Positions 17,339-26,589 of a stretch of DNA of 64,000 nt are shown piece by piece. Each line of letters starts with the position of its first letter. Position 1 is the first letter of the stretch. This stretch comes from Myxococcota bacterium (GTDB lineage: Bacteria > Myxococcota_A > UBA9160 > UBA4427), in NCBI GenBank assembly GCA_030748735.1, contig JASMLK010000043.1, positions 62,001-126,000 on the forward strand, given 5' to 3'. A model generated the notes under the pieces. It saw only the letters and a program-made list of their open reading frames with translations. It did no database searches and was not told the origin of the DNA. The translations under genes were made by a program, and so were the position numbers.

Positions 17339-18349
17339 GTGACGAAAAGCAAGTTGGAGTACATCTGGCTCGACGGCTACGCGCCCACGCAGAGCCTGCG
17401 CAGCAAGACGATGATCCGGGAAGACTTCTCGGGCAACCTCGAAGACTGCCCCATGTGGTCGTTCGATGGCAGCTCGACCGAACAGGCCGACGGCAGCGAT
17501 TCGGACTGCCTGCTCAAGCCGATCGCGATCTTCCACGACCCGGGCCGCCGCGACGCCTACCTCGTGATGACCGAGGTGCTCAACGCCGACGGTACGCCCC
17601 ACGACACCAACGGCCGCGCCACGATCGAAGACGACGACGACTTCTGGTTCGGCTTCGAGCAGGAATACTTCCTGTGGGATCCGGACACCGATCGACCGCC
17701 GGGCTTCCCGCGCGCCGGTTTCCCGCGCCCGCAGGGCCCCTACTACTGCTCGGTGGGCGGCAACAACGCATACGGCCGCACGATCATCGAAGAGCACCTC
17801 GACATGTGCCTCGATGCCGGCATCAACGTCGAAGGCATCAACGCCGAAGTGGCCGCCGGTCAGTGGGAATTCCAGGTGTTCGCCAAGGGCGCCAAGCGCG
17901 CCGGTGACGAGACCTGGGTCGCCCGCTACCTGCTCGAGCGCGTTGCCGAAAGCCACGGCCACGCCGTCGAGTGGCACCCCAAGCCGCTCGGTCACACCGA
18001 CTGGAACGGCTCGGGCATGCACGCCAACTTCTCGAACGCTCCGATGCGAGAACTCGGAAGCGAAGATCTCTTCAACAAGATCTGTGAGCAGTTCGGCAAG
18101 AACATCGACCGTCACATCGCGGTCTATGGCGCCGACAACGAGCAGCGCCTCACCGGTGCTCACGAAACGCAGTCGATCGATCAGTTCAGCTTCGGCGTTT
18201 CTGATCGCGGTGCGTCGATTCGCATCCCGGTCGGCACGGTCGAAGACGGCTGGAAGGGCCGCCTCGAAGACCGCCGCCCCGCATCGAACGCCGACCCGTA
18301 CAAGGTCGCCGCGGTGATCGTGAAGACGACGAAGGAAGCGGGCGACTAG
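17339..18349 (+). CDS. glnII: Glutamine synthetase type II (eukaryotic-type)
   Basis: 336 residues, the length of GSII rather than of the ~470-residue GSI. The enzyme joins ammonia to glutamate with ATP. Diagnostic blocks are MWSFDGSSTEQADGSDSDC, the metal-binding FGFEQEYFLWD, the ammonia-site GPYYCSVGG, and HTDWNGSGMHANFS. The adenylylation Tyr loop of GSI is absent in this class. The start is GTG at 17339 with AGGAG 9 bases upstream. A rho-independent terminator follows at 18378. GSII is patchy in bacteria (rhizobia, actinobacteria, myxobacteria), which is mild taxonomic evidence. Confidence 0.92.
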   Translation: MTKSKLEYIWLDGYAPTQSLRSKTMIREDFSGNLEDCPMWSFDGSSTEQADGSDSDCLLKPIAIFHDPGRRDAYLVMTEVLNADGTPHDTNGRATIEDDDDFWFGFEQEYFLWDPDTDRPPGFPRAGFPRPQGPYYCSVGGNNAYGRTIIEEHLDMCLDAGINVEGINAEVAAGQWEFQVFAKGAKRAGDETWVARYLLERVAESHGHAVEWHPKPLGHTDWNGSGMHANFSNAPMRELGSEDLFNKICEQFGKNIDRHIAVYGADNEQRLTGAHETQSIDQFSFGVSDRGASIRIPVGTVEDGWKGRLEDRRPASNADPYKVAAVIVKTTKEAGD

Positions 18350-18377
18350 TTCGCCACTCCGCGCACTGCAATACCCG

Positions 18378-18410
18378 AACCGGGGTCTGGTCTCGTGCCA
18401 GGCCCCGGTT
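18378..18410 (+). terminator. Rho-independent terminator after glutamine synthetase II
   Basis: A 13-base-pair stem (AACCGGGGTCTGG with CCAGGCCCCGGTT, one G-U pair) closes a 7-base loop and is followed by TTCTCTT. It begins 28 bases after the glnII stop and precedes the convergent hydrolase gene. Confidence 0.85.
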
Positions 18411-18445
18411 TTCTCTTGGGGCCGTCGCTGCGGAGGGCCGCGCCG

Positions 18446-19243
18446 CTACGCCTCGTACTGCGCAAGGCGACGGCGGACGGGCTCCTGCATCGGGCGCGAA
18501 TGCGGGGAGTAGAACGGAAGCAGGATGCGGAACATGCGCGGCAAGAAGAAGCGCGTGATCCGGCGTTGGTTGACGCGTTCGCGGGCTTCGATCTCCGCAT
18601 CCACTGCGACCTCACCCCGCTCGCGGTCGAGCGCCATGAAATGCTCGGCCACGCGCTGCGTGAAGCCGAACAGGTGCCGCTGGGTTTCGACGTAGACACG
18701 CACGCGGTGCCACCAGCCCGGATGCAGCGCATCGAGCACGTCGTGCGCCACGGCGCGATGCTCGAACTCTTCGGCCAGATGCCACTGCCATAGTTCGGCC
18801 ACGGCGGGGTCCGCCGGCTCGAGCCAGTCGTCGATTTCCTGCAGGAAGAATTCCGCCAGCACGAGCCCCATGCACTCGAAGCCCTCGCAATAGGCGAGGT
18901 TCCAGCCGAGCGACCGGTTGGCGATGAAGTCGCGATAGTCCTGCTTGATCTCTTCCTCGAAGACCTCGAGCCCGGGGTATCGGGCGCGCAGGACCTCATT
19001 GTATGTGGCGTGCACCTTGAAGTGATTGGCTTCCTGCTGATTGAAGATGTCGACGTCTTCGAGCAACTGCGGCGCGCGTTCGGCCACATCAGGACGCGCG
19101 AGTTTCATCACGCGAATCAGGTACGGCTCGAGGTACGGCAACAGGATCGAGGCGCCGTTCAACAGGTGTCCGATCGGCCCGTGGGCGGGTAACCAACGCG
19201 GCTCGGCAGCGGAGAAGTCGATCGTGGGAAGACGTGCCTGCAT
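18446..19243 (-). CDS. Predicted metal-dependent hydrolase (COG3687 type)
   Basis: 265 residues of mostly helical, ferritin-like character. Conserved metal-binding helices appear as DIFNQQEANHFKVH, then CEGFECMG and HLAEEFEHRAVAHDV, each with the E...H pattern of the PF10118 family. Predicted diiron or metal hydrolases of this type accompany lipid-degradation genes in many bacteria, but no reaction is established. The downstream crotonase gene is transcribed towards it, with a gap of only 12 bases between this start and the crotonase stop, so the two form an operon. Confidence 0.8.
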   Translation of the reverse strand: MQARLPTIDFSAAEPRWLPAHGPIGHLLNGASILLPYLEPYLIRVMKLARPDVAERAPQLLEDVDIFNQQEANHFKVHATYNEVLRARYPGLEVFEEEIKQDYRDFIANRSLGWNLAYCEGFECMGLVLAEFFLQEIDDWLEPADPAVAELWQWHLAEEFEHRAVAHDVLDALHPGWWHRVRVYVETQRHLFGFTQRVAEHFMALDRERGEVAVDAEIEARERVNQRRITRFFLPRMFRILLPFYSPHSRPMQEPVRRRLAQYEA

Positions 19244-19255
19244 ACGGGCGAAAGG

Positions 19256-20095
19256 CTAGCCGTCCGCCACTTCGAGGCACAGGTCTGCGATGCGAAGCTC
19301 GACTTCACGCGTCTGGCCGCCGCGCTCCATGAACGTGCGCATACGTTGCTGGGCTTCGGGCGTGCGGAGCAGCCCCTGAAAGAGATACGCCTCTTCGATC
19401 AACCCCTCATCCCAGGACGGTTCGGCCCGGAGCGTCGCGGCTTTCGCGTCGGCGACCGCGCGAGGCGGGAAGCTCGCGATACGCCGAGCGAGGCGCGTGA
19501 CGTACGGGCGCAGTTCGTCGGGTGCGAGTGCACGGTTGAGATAGCCCCAGCGTTCGGCGGTTTCGGCGTCGAGATCATCACAACCGAGGATGACTTCCAG
19601 CGCGCGTCCCCGCCCGATCAGGCGCGGCAGTCGCTGGGTGCCGGAGCCGCCGGGCAGGATGCCGATCGCCACTTCGGGTTGGCTGATCACCGTCTTGCCG
19701 AGCGCGCCGAAACGCATGTCGCACGACGAAGCCAACTCGCTTCCCCCGCCCCCGACTCGAGCATTGATCTCGGCAATGGTCGCTTTGGGCATGGTGCGGA
19801 AGAGTTCGCACAGGACGTGGAAGCCGTTTTCGTCGACGCTCTTCCCGCGTTCAGCCGGGCTGTCGGCGGGGAACCCCATGATCGCCTCGACGTCGAAGTG
19901 GGCGATGAAGAAGTCGGGGTCGTCGCTGCGCAGCACGACCACGCGCACATCGTCATCGGCAGCGACCTGCTGTGCGAAGTGCAACAGGTCCGTGAAGACC
20001 GGGATGGTGATCACGTTCACGGGCGGGTTCGCGATCGTCGCGAAAGCCACGTCATCTTCCAGCGCGACGCCCAGGTGCTCGAATTCGTAGGCCAT
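19256..20095 (-). CDS. Crotonase-family protein (enoyl-CoA hydratase/isomerase-like)
   Basis: 279 residues with the crotonase core: VAFATIANPPVNVITIPVF, the second oxyanion element ARVGGGGSELASSCDMRFG, and PGGSGTQRLPRLIGRGRALE. The first oxyanion loop reads DPDFFIAHFDVE rather than the usual GxxFxAGxD, as in a divergent group that often acts on non-standard acyl-CoAs. The Glu used by hydratases at the QPEVAIGI position is present. The ATG at 20095 has AAGGAG upstream. The gene lies just upstream of the predicted metal hydrolase. Confidence 0.85.
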   Translation of the reverse strand: MAYEFEHLGVALEDDVAFATIANPPVNVITIPVFTDLLHFAQQVAADDDVRVVVLRSDDPDFFIAHFDVEAIMGFPADSPAERGKSVDENGFHVLCELFRTMPKATIAEINARVGGGGSELASSCDMRFGALGKTVISQPEVAIGILPGGSGTQRLPRLIGRGRALEVILGCDDLDAETAERWGYLNRALAPDELRPYVTRLARRIASFPPRAVADAKAATLRAEPSWDEGLIEEAYLFQGLLRTPEAQQRMRTFMERGGQTREVELRIADLCLEVADG

Positions 20096-20135
20096 GGGGA
20101 GACTCCTTCTCGTCCCCCAGCCTAACACCGCGCAA

Positions 20136-22724
20136 TCAGGTCGAGGGACTGGTCTTCGGCTTCGCGCCTCGACGCCGGCGGCCGCGCGACTTCTTGCGCC
20201 GGCCCTTCTTCTTGCGCGAGCCGCGCTTCTTCTTGCTGGCGCGCTTCTTGCGGATCGGGTCGAAGAAGGTGACCGGGCGCGCCGGCGCGCGACGACAGAC
20301 GTCGCAGATGCCGCATTCCTCTTCGATGGGAATGCCGAAGTACTCACCAAGCAGCTCGCCGCGACAACGTTCGGCAATTGCATAGCTGTCGATCGCGTCG
20401 AGGCGGACGTTGTCCTGCTTGCGCAGGGTTCGCAGCTGCTCGCGCAAGCGCTTGGCGTGGTCGATCAATTCCTGCCGCGAAACCAGCGCCTCGATTTCCT
20501 TGTCCTTGCCCACGTGGACCAGGCCCGCCGACTCGAACATCGCGACCACCGCGGCGGTCACGCGCTGTGCCACCCGAGAAGACGCCGCGAGGTTGATGAT
20601 GTCGGGCTCACGCCCCTCGTCGAGAAAGGCCGCGATCCCGTTGGCGACCTGGAACAACTGCACCGGGTTCACGCGGCTCTGGCTGAGCAGAAACTCGTGG
20701 ATGTTCCGATCCATTTCGTTGTGGAGCAGGATGCAGTGGGCGCGCTTACCGTCGCGACCGACGCGGCCCGCCTCCTGAACGTATTGCTCCATCGAAGCCG
20801 GCGTCTGGAAGTGGACGACGTAGCGGAAGTCCTGCTTGTCGATGCCGAGGCCGAAGGCGCTCGTCGCGATCATCACGTTGCGCTTGCCGCGCTTCATGAA
20901 GTCTTCCTGCTGCGCGCGGCGTTCGCTGCCGTTCATGCCGCCGTGGTAGCGGTTGACGGGTATGCCCATCTTCTTGAGCGCGCCGTACACCATGTCGACG
21001 TCCTTGGTCGTCGAGCAGTAGACGATGCCGGGACGTCGCAGGCGCAGCACCAGGCGACCGAGCGCCCGCAAGCGGAACTCGCCCCCGCACTCGATCACCT
21101 CGAAGCCGAGGTTCGCGCGGTGGGGCGACGCCACGATTTCGAGCGGGCTGCGCAGGTCGAGTATGCGCACGAGGTCTTCGCGAACGGGTTCGGTCGCCGT
21201 CGCCGTGACGGCCAACACCGGTGGACGTCCATAACGTTCGAGCAGGGTGCCCAGGCGCAGGTAGGCGGGACGGAAGTCGTGCCCCCATTCGGAAGCGCAG
21301 TGCGCTTCGTCGACGGTGAACAGCGAGATACCGCTCTGCGCCAGCGCCGCCAGCAGCTCGTCACCCGCCAGGGTTTCCGGCGTGGTCATCACGAGCAGCG
21401 GCCCACCCTCGATGATCCGGGCCACCGCAGCCTTGCGCGCGTTGCCCCGCACCGTGCCATCGAAACGCACGACGGGGATGCCGCGCCGCTGCATGTTGTT
21501 GACCTGATCTTCGATCAGCGCGAGCAGCGGTGAGATCACCACCACCGGCTGAGGCAACAACATCGAAGGCAGCTGATAGCAGGCACTCTTGCCGAAGCCG
21601 GTTGGCAGGACGACCAGCGCGTCGCCGCCCCCCATCACGTGCTGGATCGCGGCTTCCTGCTCGGGATGGAGCTTCGTGATGCCGAGGGCGCGTGCTGCCT
21701 CTTCGATGTTGGTCGGCTGCACGTACTCGATCGGCTCGGGTTCCTTGGCCGGCGCGGGCTTGGGTTTGTTTTCCCTGGCCGCAGCCTTTCGGGATGCGGC
21801 GCGCTTGCGGCCCCTGTTGTTGCGATCGTGATTGTTGCGGTCGTGATTGTTGCGATCGTTTCGGTTGCTGCGCTCGCCACCCGCCGCGGGGCGCCCTTCT
21901 CCACCCGCGGCCCGATCCTGTTCGCCCGCGCCTTCTCCACCTTCCTGGCCTTCGCGCGGCCCGCGACGTCCCCGTCCCCTGCGTCGACCGCGGCGGCGGC
22001 GTGAGCGTCGGTTGCGACGCCCAGATCCGGGCGGGCGATCCCCGTCCGCTTCACCGTTCGTCGATTCGCCAACTTGTCTGTTCTGGGCTTTCGCTTGCGC
22101 GCCACCGCCAGAGCTTTCGGCTGCGACTTCGGCCCAGACTTCTTCGCGAAGCGACATGGCTTCGTCGAAAGCATCGGCGTCGACCTTTCGCTTCGAGCCG
22201 CCGCGAGCGCGTTTCGGAGCCTCGGCTGCGACCGCAGCCTCGCCATTGCCCGCCCGGGTTTCGTCGTCGCCGTTCGAGCTGCCACGACGCCGCGAGGACG
22301 TCTTGCGGGCGGACATCTTGCGGGCCGTCGCCTTGCGAGGCGCAGGGGAACGCGGCTCCGCCGCAGTAGTTTCGCGCGGCGATTCGATGGCCGCAGTTGC
22401 GGAAGTCGACACTTCAACCGCGGGTGCCGCGGGGGCGTCCTCCGCGGTCGACCTGGCTGCCGCCTTGCGCGCCGCCTTCTTCCTGGGCGCGGCCTTTCGG
22501 GTGGCCGCCTTCTTCTTGGCAGCGGCCTTCTTCGGGGCCGGTGAAGCTTTCGCCGAAGTCTCGGCAGCCGAAGCGTCAGCGTCCGACGCCGAGGCGGCCG
22601 CCTTCTTCCTGGCCGGCGACTTCTTGCTTGCCGCCTTCTTCTTCGCGGGCGTTTTCTTCGCTGCCGCCTTCTTGGCGGGGGAAGCGGCTGCCTTGCTGGC
22701 TGCCGACTTGGCGCGGGCCGTCAC
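20136..22724 (-). CDS. RecQ-family DNA helicase with long basic N- and C-terminal tails
   Basis: 862 residues. The helicase core (about 345-700) has Walker A PTGFGKS (about 372), DEAH (about 470) in TVDEAHCASEWGHDFRP, motif VTATATEPV and GRVGRDGK, followed by a RecQ zinc-binding region (CRGELLGEYF, ECGICDVC, about 780-812). It unwinds DNA 3'-to-5' in recombination and repair. Unusual are about 340 N-terminal residues rich in Ala/Lys (AKKAAAKKTPAKKK, histone H1-like), an Arg/Gly block (RRSRRRRGRRRGRGRRG), a short repeat HDRNNHDRNN, and a Lys/Arg C-terminal tail. These probably bind nucleic acid. The start is GTG. Confidence 0.9.
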   Translation of the reverse strand: MTARAKSAASKAAASPAKKAAAKKTPAKKKAASKKSPARKKAAASASDADASAAETSAKASPAPKKAAAKKKAATRKAAPRKKAARKAAARSTAEDAPAAPAVEVSTSATAAIESPRETTAAEPRSPAPRKATARKMSARKTSSRRRGSSNGDDETRAGNGEAAVAAEAPKRARGGSKRKVDADAFDEAMSLREEVWAEVAAESSGGGAQAKAQNRQVGESTNGEADGDRPPGSGRRNRRSRRRRGRRRGRGRRGPREGQEGGEGAGEQDRAAGGEGRPAAGGERSNRNDRNNHDRNNHDRNNRGRKRAASRKAAARENKPKPAPAKEPEPIEYVQPTNIEEAARALGITKLHPEQEAAIQHVMGGGDALVVLPTGFGKSACYQLPSMLLPQPVVVISPLLALIEDQVNNMQRRGIPVVRFDGTVRGNARKAAVARIIEGGPLLVMTTPETLAGDELLAALAQSGISLFTVDEAHCASEWGHDFRPAYLRLGTLLERYGRPPVLAVTATATEPVREDLVRILDLRSPLEIVASPHRANLGFEVIECGGEFRLRALGRLVLRLRRPGIVYCSTTKDVDMVYGALKKMGIPVNRYHGGMNGSERRAQQEDFMKRGKRNVMIATSAFGLGIDKQDFRYVVHFQTPASMEQYVQEAGRVGRDGKRAHCILLHNEMDRNIHEFLLSQSRVNPVQLFQVANGIAAFLDEGREPDIINLAASSRVAQRVTAAVVAMFESAGLVHVGKDKEIEALVSRQELIDHAKRLREQLRTLRKQDNVRLDAIDSYAIAERCRGELLGEYFGIPIEEECGICDVCRRAPARPVTFFDPIRKKRASKKKRGSRKKKGRRKKSRGRRRRGAKPKTSPST

Positions 22725-23431
22725 AGACTCATCGTCCTATGGATCCCTCTGGTGTTCTTCGTTGTTCGTGTCGGCCGCGATCGGATTCCAACCGAATCAC
22801 GGACCTGTCGGTGATGGAGCATCCCCGGTAGACGCTTCGCAAGGGCGAGGTCTGCGGCGATACCCGTGTCGCTTACCGCGTGCGCCGATGGACCCATCGA
22901 TGATGAGCGGGGCTCGTGGGAAGGACGAAGTCGTCCGCGTTACCCAGCGCCCTGCTCCCTCGGCGTCGATCTCCGAGCTCCGATCTCCGGTCTCGCTGAC
23001 CTGCGATCGGCCTGCCGTCACCCTCGCTGCACTAAAAAATCGGGTGGGCAGGTGCGGAAGCCTATACGCCATGGCGCAATCGCGCCACGCCGAATCGAAC
23101 GAGGGGCTAGCAGCCCCAACCGGAGGGCTCGAGCGCGGAATTCCCGTTGTAACAACGGTGGAGTACGGGGAGTTCGACCGCCCCCCCACAAGGCATCGCT
23201 ATCGAGAATCCCGTGCGTGACCGGATTCGCGACGCGGATGGCCACCACGAAATTCAACCGTCCCTTCGGTTCGCGGCATTTCCTGTCCGGCGCCTCGCAC
23301 ACCCTGGCTCGAAGTCACCCGTGCGATGAATCCCTTCGACCCGGCGACGTCTACCCCATGTCGCCAATCCCGCTCATTGGCTCAGCAGTACGTCGAAAAC
23401 CTGCGCCCCATCCAGAGAGAGGGAGATCGCC
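22725..23431. other. 707-base non-coding gap between recQ-like and outer-membrane protein genes
   Basis: No convincing reading frame with the local codon bias spans this stretch, and no tRNA or known RNA was recognised. Two small perfect hairpins lie close together: GGGGCT-AGC-AGCCCC at 23103-23117 and CCGTTG-TAA-CAACGG at 23144-23158, followed by a run of seven C near 23180. It must hold the divergent promoters of both neighbours. A structured leader or small RNA is possible but unproven. Confidence 0.5.
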
Positions 23432-24109
23432 ATGCGTCAACGTCGATTCGCGCGTTTCTTCAGTGCGTTCAATATCGCCATTCCCCTTGCCGTATCTGTG
23501 CTGTCGCTCACAACGGCCTTCGCCGCCCAGGCGAGCCACCGCGACGGCGAAGAAGACCGCGCGTGGCAGGAAGAACGCCAGCGCCGACTGGCCCACCGAG
23601 ACCGACACGATCGGCGCGACTCGGCGTTGGACCTCCTCGGTCCGTACATCGGGGGGGCGTTCTCGATCGGGGTCGAACAGTTCGACAACACCATCCCCGG
23701 CGACGACTTCGACCAGGGCTTCGGCTTCGATGCCTGGGCGGGATCGCGCATCCACCGCCACGTCGGCGTCGAGGGGCAGCTTTCCTATCTCGAGGGCTTC
23801 GAAATCGAGGGGACGGGGATCGACTTCAGTCATCTCAACGCAACCGCGAACCTGAAGCTCTATCCACTCGACGCGATAGTGCAACCCTGGATACTCGCAG
23901 GGGCTGGCGTCGGACGCTTCGAACGCGAGGGACCCGACGGCTACACGCTCGCCGACACGGGTGGTGTCATGCGCGTTGGTGCCGGTGTCGACGTATATCT
24001 CAACGAACACGTATCGCTCGTGGGAGGCGTCGGTTACCTCTTCACTGCGGGCGGCATCGTGGACACCGACGTCGTCGAGATGAAGTTCGGCCTGCAGTAC
24101 CGCTTCTGA
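23432..24109 (+). CDS. Outer-membrane beta-barrel protein
   Basis: 225 residues: a signal peptide (IPLAVSVLSLTTAFAAQA), a very charged Arg/Asp/His segment (about 35-65), then alternating hydrophobic strands starting with LLGPYIGGAFSIGVEQF and ending in EMKFGLQYRF. A C-terminal Phe after an aromatic strand is the classic signature for outer-membrane insertion. Eight strands are likely (OmpA/OmpW-like size). GAGVGRFEREG and GAGVDVYLNEHVSLVGG are typical barrel strand-turn patterns. Function is unknown. Confidence 0.75.
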   Translation: MRQRRFARFFSAFNIAIPLAVSVLSLTTAFAAQASHRDGEEDRAWQEERQRRLAHRDRHDRRDSALDLLGPYIGGAFSIGVEQFDNTIPGDDFDQGFGFDAWAGSRIHRHVGVEGQLSYLEGFEIEGTGIDFSHLNATANLKLYPLDAIVQPWILAGAGVGRFEREGPDGYTLADTGGVMRVGAGVDVYLNEHVSLVGGVGYLFTAGGIVDTDVVEMKFGLQYRF

Positions 24110-24111
24110 TG

Positions 24112-24554
24112 ATCGCGCGGAATCGTCGCCCCGGTCGGCTTCGCGTCAACCACTCACCCCCTCTTCGGTGCCCTCGCGACCGGCGTCTCCGCGGTGATGT
24201 TCGAGCTCGCCGAACACGCGATCGACGAAGTCTGCGTGCTCGCAGACAAGCGCTCGATGGGTTCGCCGAAGACGATCGCCGAACGCGCGCCGATCCAGGC
24301 CGCCCTCGCTCGAGCGAGGGCCAGCGTCGGCCAGGCCCGAAGTTACCTCCACGCGATGACGCGCGACGCGTGCACTCGAAGCCATCGACCTCTGCTTTCA
24401 CGCGGTCGAGGGCGCCGCGGTCTATCGTAGCAATCGCCCGCAACAGATCTTTCGCGACGCCCACGTCGCGAGCACCCACGGCATGATCGCGCCGCGCACC
24501 CTCGAGCCGTTGGGGCGCCGCGTGTTCGGGCTGCCGACATCGACGGCGCAATTC
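24112..24554 (+). pseudogene. Remnant of a flavin-dependent acyl-CoA dehydrogenase-type monooxygenase
   Basis: One frame reads GALATGVSAVMFELAEHAID and continues through SPKTIAERAPIQAALARARA to about 24360. The match then continues in another frame as LEAIDLCFHAVEGAAVYRSN, then QIFRDAHVASTHGM and a normal-looking end before TGA at 24554. This is the C-terminal helical domain of acyl-CoA dehydrogenase type 2/HsaA-like proteins. The N-terminal ~250 codons are absent and there is a frame break near 24365. No start signal remains. It abuts the stop of the outer-membrane protein gene. Confidence 0.75.
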
Positions 24555-24668
24555 TGACGGGCTCGCGTTCTCAATCGGAGCGACGCGCCGGCGCTACCCT
24601 GCCCGCCCGCTCCAAGACGTCGACCAGTTTTGCGTCGGCGTAACCCGAAACACATGACGGAGGTGACC

Positions 24669-25874
24669 ATGCCCGCACGGTTCAAGTTCGCCCTTTCGAT
24701 CGTTCTTCTCACCCTCGGGCTCACCGCGTCCGTTGCCTTCGCGAAGGAACCTGCGAAGTCCGACTTCAGTCAACTCGAAAGCGTGAAGGCCTTCGACACC
24801 TTCATGGGCACCCTCGCAGAGATGAAGCAGGTGATTCTCGAGGACGCGACCAGCGAGCGCGAAGCAGCCGAGGGCATGCGGTTCCTGCTTCGCACGGTGG
24901 CGATGAGTCAGGAGGTCACCGGCGAGGGCTACCCGATCGCCCCCCACTTCGCGCGCATGGACGACCGCCGACGCAAGATCGGTGGCGACAACCCGGACGC
25001 CGAGTACGACAACGTCGTCTGGGACGGGCGCTTCACCTACAAGATCACCGGCAACCGCGGCAGCATCGACCACCTTTCCTTTACGGCACTCGTACGGGAA
25101 GCGAACGGACGCCAGCGGTCGGTGGGCTACGTCAACGAGCGCGACCTCACGCTCGATGCGAACGGCAACTTCACCCTCTGGCTTTCGGGCGAAAAGCCAA
25201 AGGGCCCCGGCAACTGGATCAAGACCGAACCGCGTTACGGCACCATGTTGGTTCGGCAGTACATCGGCGATCGCGCGACCGAAAAGTTGGCCACCTACGA
25301 AATCGAAGTCGTCGGACGCCCGGCGGGCGCACCGCTCCCGCCATCGACTGATGCCGAGGTCGCCGGAGGGATTCGCGGAGCACTCATGGCGATGAACGGC
25401 ATCGGCCGCCTTCATCGCTACGTCTCGCCTTCGATCAACGAACCCCCGAACGTCTTTGCCTTGCGCAACAGTGACGACTTCGGCGCCGACATCAGCAGCA
25501 CCGACAATCTCTACGTGATCGGCACCTACGGCATCGACGAAGGCGAAGCGCTGATCGTCGAAGTCGACCCCCTCGACGTGCGCTTCTGGAACCTCGCGAT
25601 CGAAAACCCCTGGCACGAATCCGTCGACTACGCCGTGCGCCAGACTTCACGCACCCACGACAACGTGACGATCGACCCGGACGGCAAGGTCCGCTTCCTG
25701 ATCGCCCACGCCCCGACCGACCACCCGAACTTTCTCGAAACCGCAGGCCATCGCCGCGGCTTCATGACCTTTCGCTGGGTAGGCGAGCGCGACACGGCAC
25801 CGCCGCTCCCGACCGTGACGAAGCTCTCGCTGGCAGAGGCCATTGCGAAGGCCAGGAAGCTCGGCGGGCGTTGA
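24669..25874 (+). CDS. Exported DUF1214-domain protein
   Basis: 401 residues with a clear signal peptide (IVLLTLGLTASVAFAKE). The C-terminal ~120 residues match the DUF1214 pattern: DNLYVIGTYGIDEGEALIVE, RFWNLAIENPW, LIAHAPTDHPNFLETAGH and the final RWVGERD. DUF1214/DUF1254 proteins are secreted or periplasmic, and many have been found near lipid- or steroid-degrading genes; no activity is settled. The ATG at 24669 directly follows GGAGGTGACC, a strong ribosome-binding site. Confidence 0.8.
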   Translation: MPARFKFALSIVLLTLGLTASVAFAKEPAKSDFSQLESVKAFDTFMGTLAEMKQVILEDATSEREAAEGMRFLLRTVAMSQEVTGEGYPIAPHFARMDDRRRKIGGDNPDAEYDNVVWDGRFTYKITGNRGSIDHLSFTALVREANGRQRSVGYVNERDLTLDANGNFTLWLSGEKPKGPGNWIKTEPRYGTMLVRQYIGDRATEKLATYEIEVVGRPAGAPLPPSTDAEVAGGIRGALMAMNGIGRLHRYVSPSINEPPNVFALRNSDDFGADISSTDNLYVIGTYGIDEGEALIVEVDPLDVRFWNLAIENPWHESVDYAVRQTSRTHDNVTIDPDGKVRFLIAHAPTDHPNFLETAGHRRGFMTFRWVGERDTAPPLPTVTKLSLAEAIAKARKLGGR

Positions 25875-25918
25875 TTCCCGCGCACCTCGGCATGCGCATC
25901 AGAACGGCGCGCCGAGCC

Positions 25919-26539
25919 TCAGCCCGCCTGTTCCGCCGACACGCGTGCGATGCTCGGGTGCTCGGCGAGTCGTCCGAGCAGCGCGGCGAGGTCCGGCTGA
26001 TCGGCCAGGATGTCCACGCCGGCCACGTTCTTCGCCAGCATGCTCGCGAGCCCCATGCTGTAGAAGACGTAGAAGTCAGCGATGGTGAGATCGCTACCCG
26101 CAGCGTAGGGGTCACATACGAGCAGGCGCGCCAACGCCTTCATCCCCTTTCCGAGTTCGTCTCGCACCTGTTCTTTGGTTTCGTCGCTCACCGGCTTATT
26201 GAAGAGCAGCTCGGGCAGGCAACGCCGTGCGACCAGTTCGACGTGGAGCTTCACGTGGTAGGCGATTTCCAGGGCCTTCGCGGCTTCGAAGGGGTCGGCC
26301 GGCAGCAGCGCGGGTTCGGGGTACTTGTTTTCGAGGTAGTGGAAGACCGCGAGCGACTCGGAGAGATAGCGACCGTCGACTTCGATCGAAGGCATCTTGC
26401 CCATCGGCGAGCGCGCGAGATAGTCCTCGTCCTGGGACGGCGGCGCCTTCACCTCTTCGAACTCCGCACCCTTCTCGATCAAGAGCGCCTTGGTGAGGCT
26501 GTAGTAGTTGCTCATCCTGATGCCGTAGAGCTTGATCAT
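25919..26539 (-). CDS. Glutathione S-transferase
   Basis: 206 residues. The thioredoxin-like N-terminal domain begins MIKLYGIRMSNYYSLTKALL and holds the cis-Pro/SES glutathione site GKMPSIEVDGRYLSESLAVF. The all-helical C-terminal domain has the N-capping box SDLTIADFYVF. It should conjugate or reduce electrophiles with glutathione. The catalytic residue is probably a Ser or Tyr in MSNYYS, but this is not decided. The ATG at 26539 has GGGAGA upstream. The membrane-protein gene 50 bases upstream may be in the same unit. Confidence 0.9.
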   Translation of the reverse strand: MIKLYGIRMSNYYSLTKALLIEKGAEFEEVKAPPSQDEDYLARSPMGKMPSIEVDGRYLSESLAVFHYLENKYPEPALLPADPFEAAKALEIAYHVKLHVELVARRCLPELLFNKPVSDETKEQVRDELGKGMKALARLLVCDPYAAGSDLTIADFYVFYSMGLASMLAKNVAGVDILADQPDLAALLGRLAEHPSIARVSAEQAG

Positions 26540-26589
26540 CGCGTGGGTCTCCCTTTCTCCCGGGCGCCGGTAGGTGATGGCCGCGGAGC

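Noticed and set aside
20094-21533. A 479-codon plus-strand open frame inside the RecQ gene
   Set aside because: Antisense to the helicase core, with the composition bias typical of shadows.
21700-22720. Repeats in the DNA encoding Lys/Ala and Asn/Asp tracts, considered as a CRISPR or satellite array
   Set aside because: The repeats follow codon periods of a low-complexity protein tail, have no fixed unit or spacers, and lie in frame in the helicase gene.
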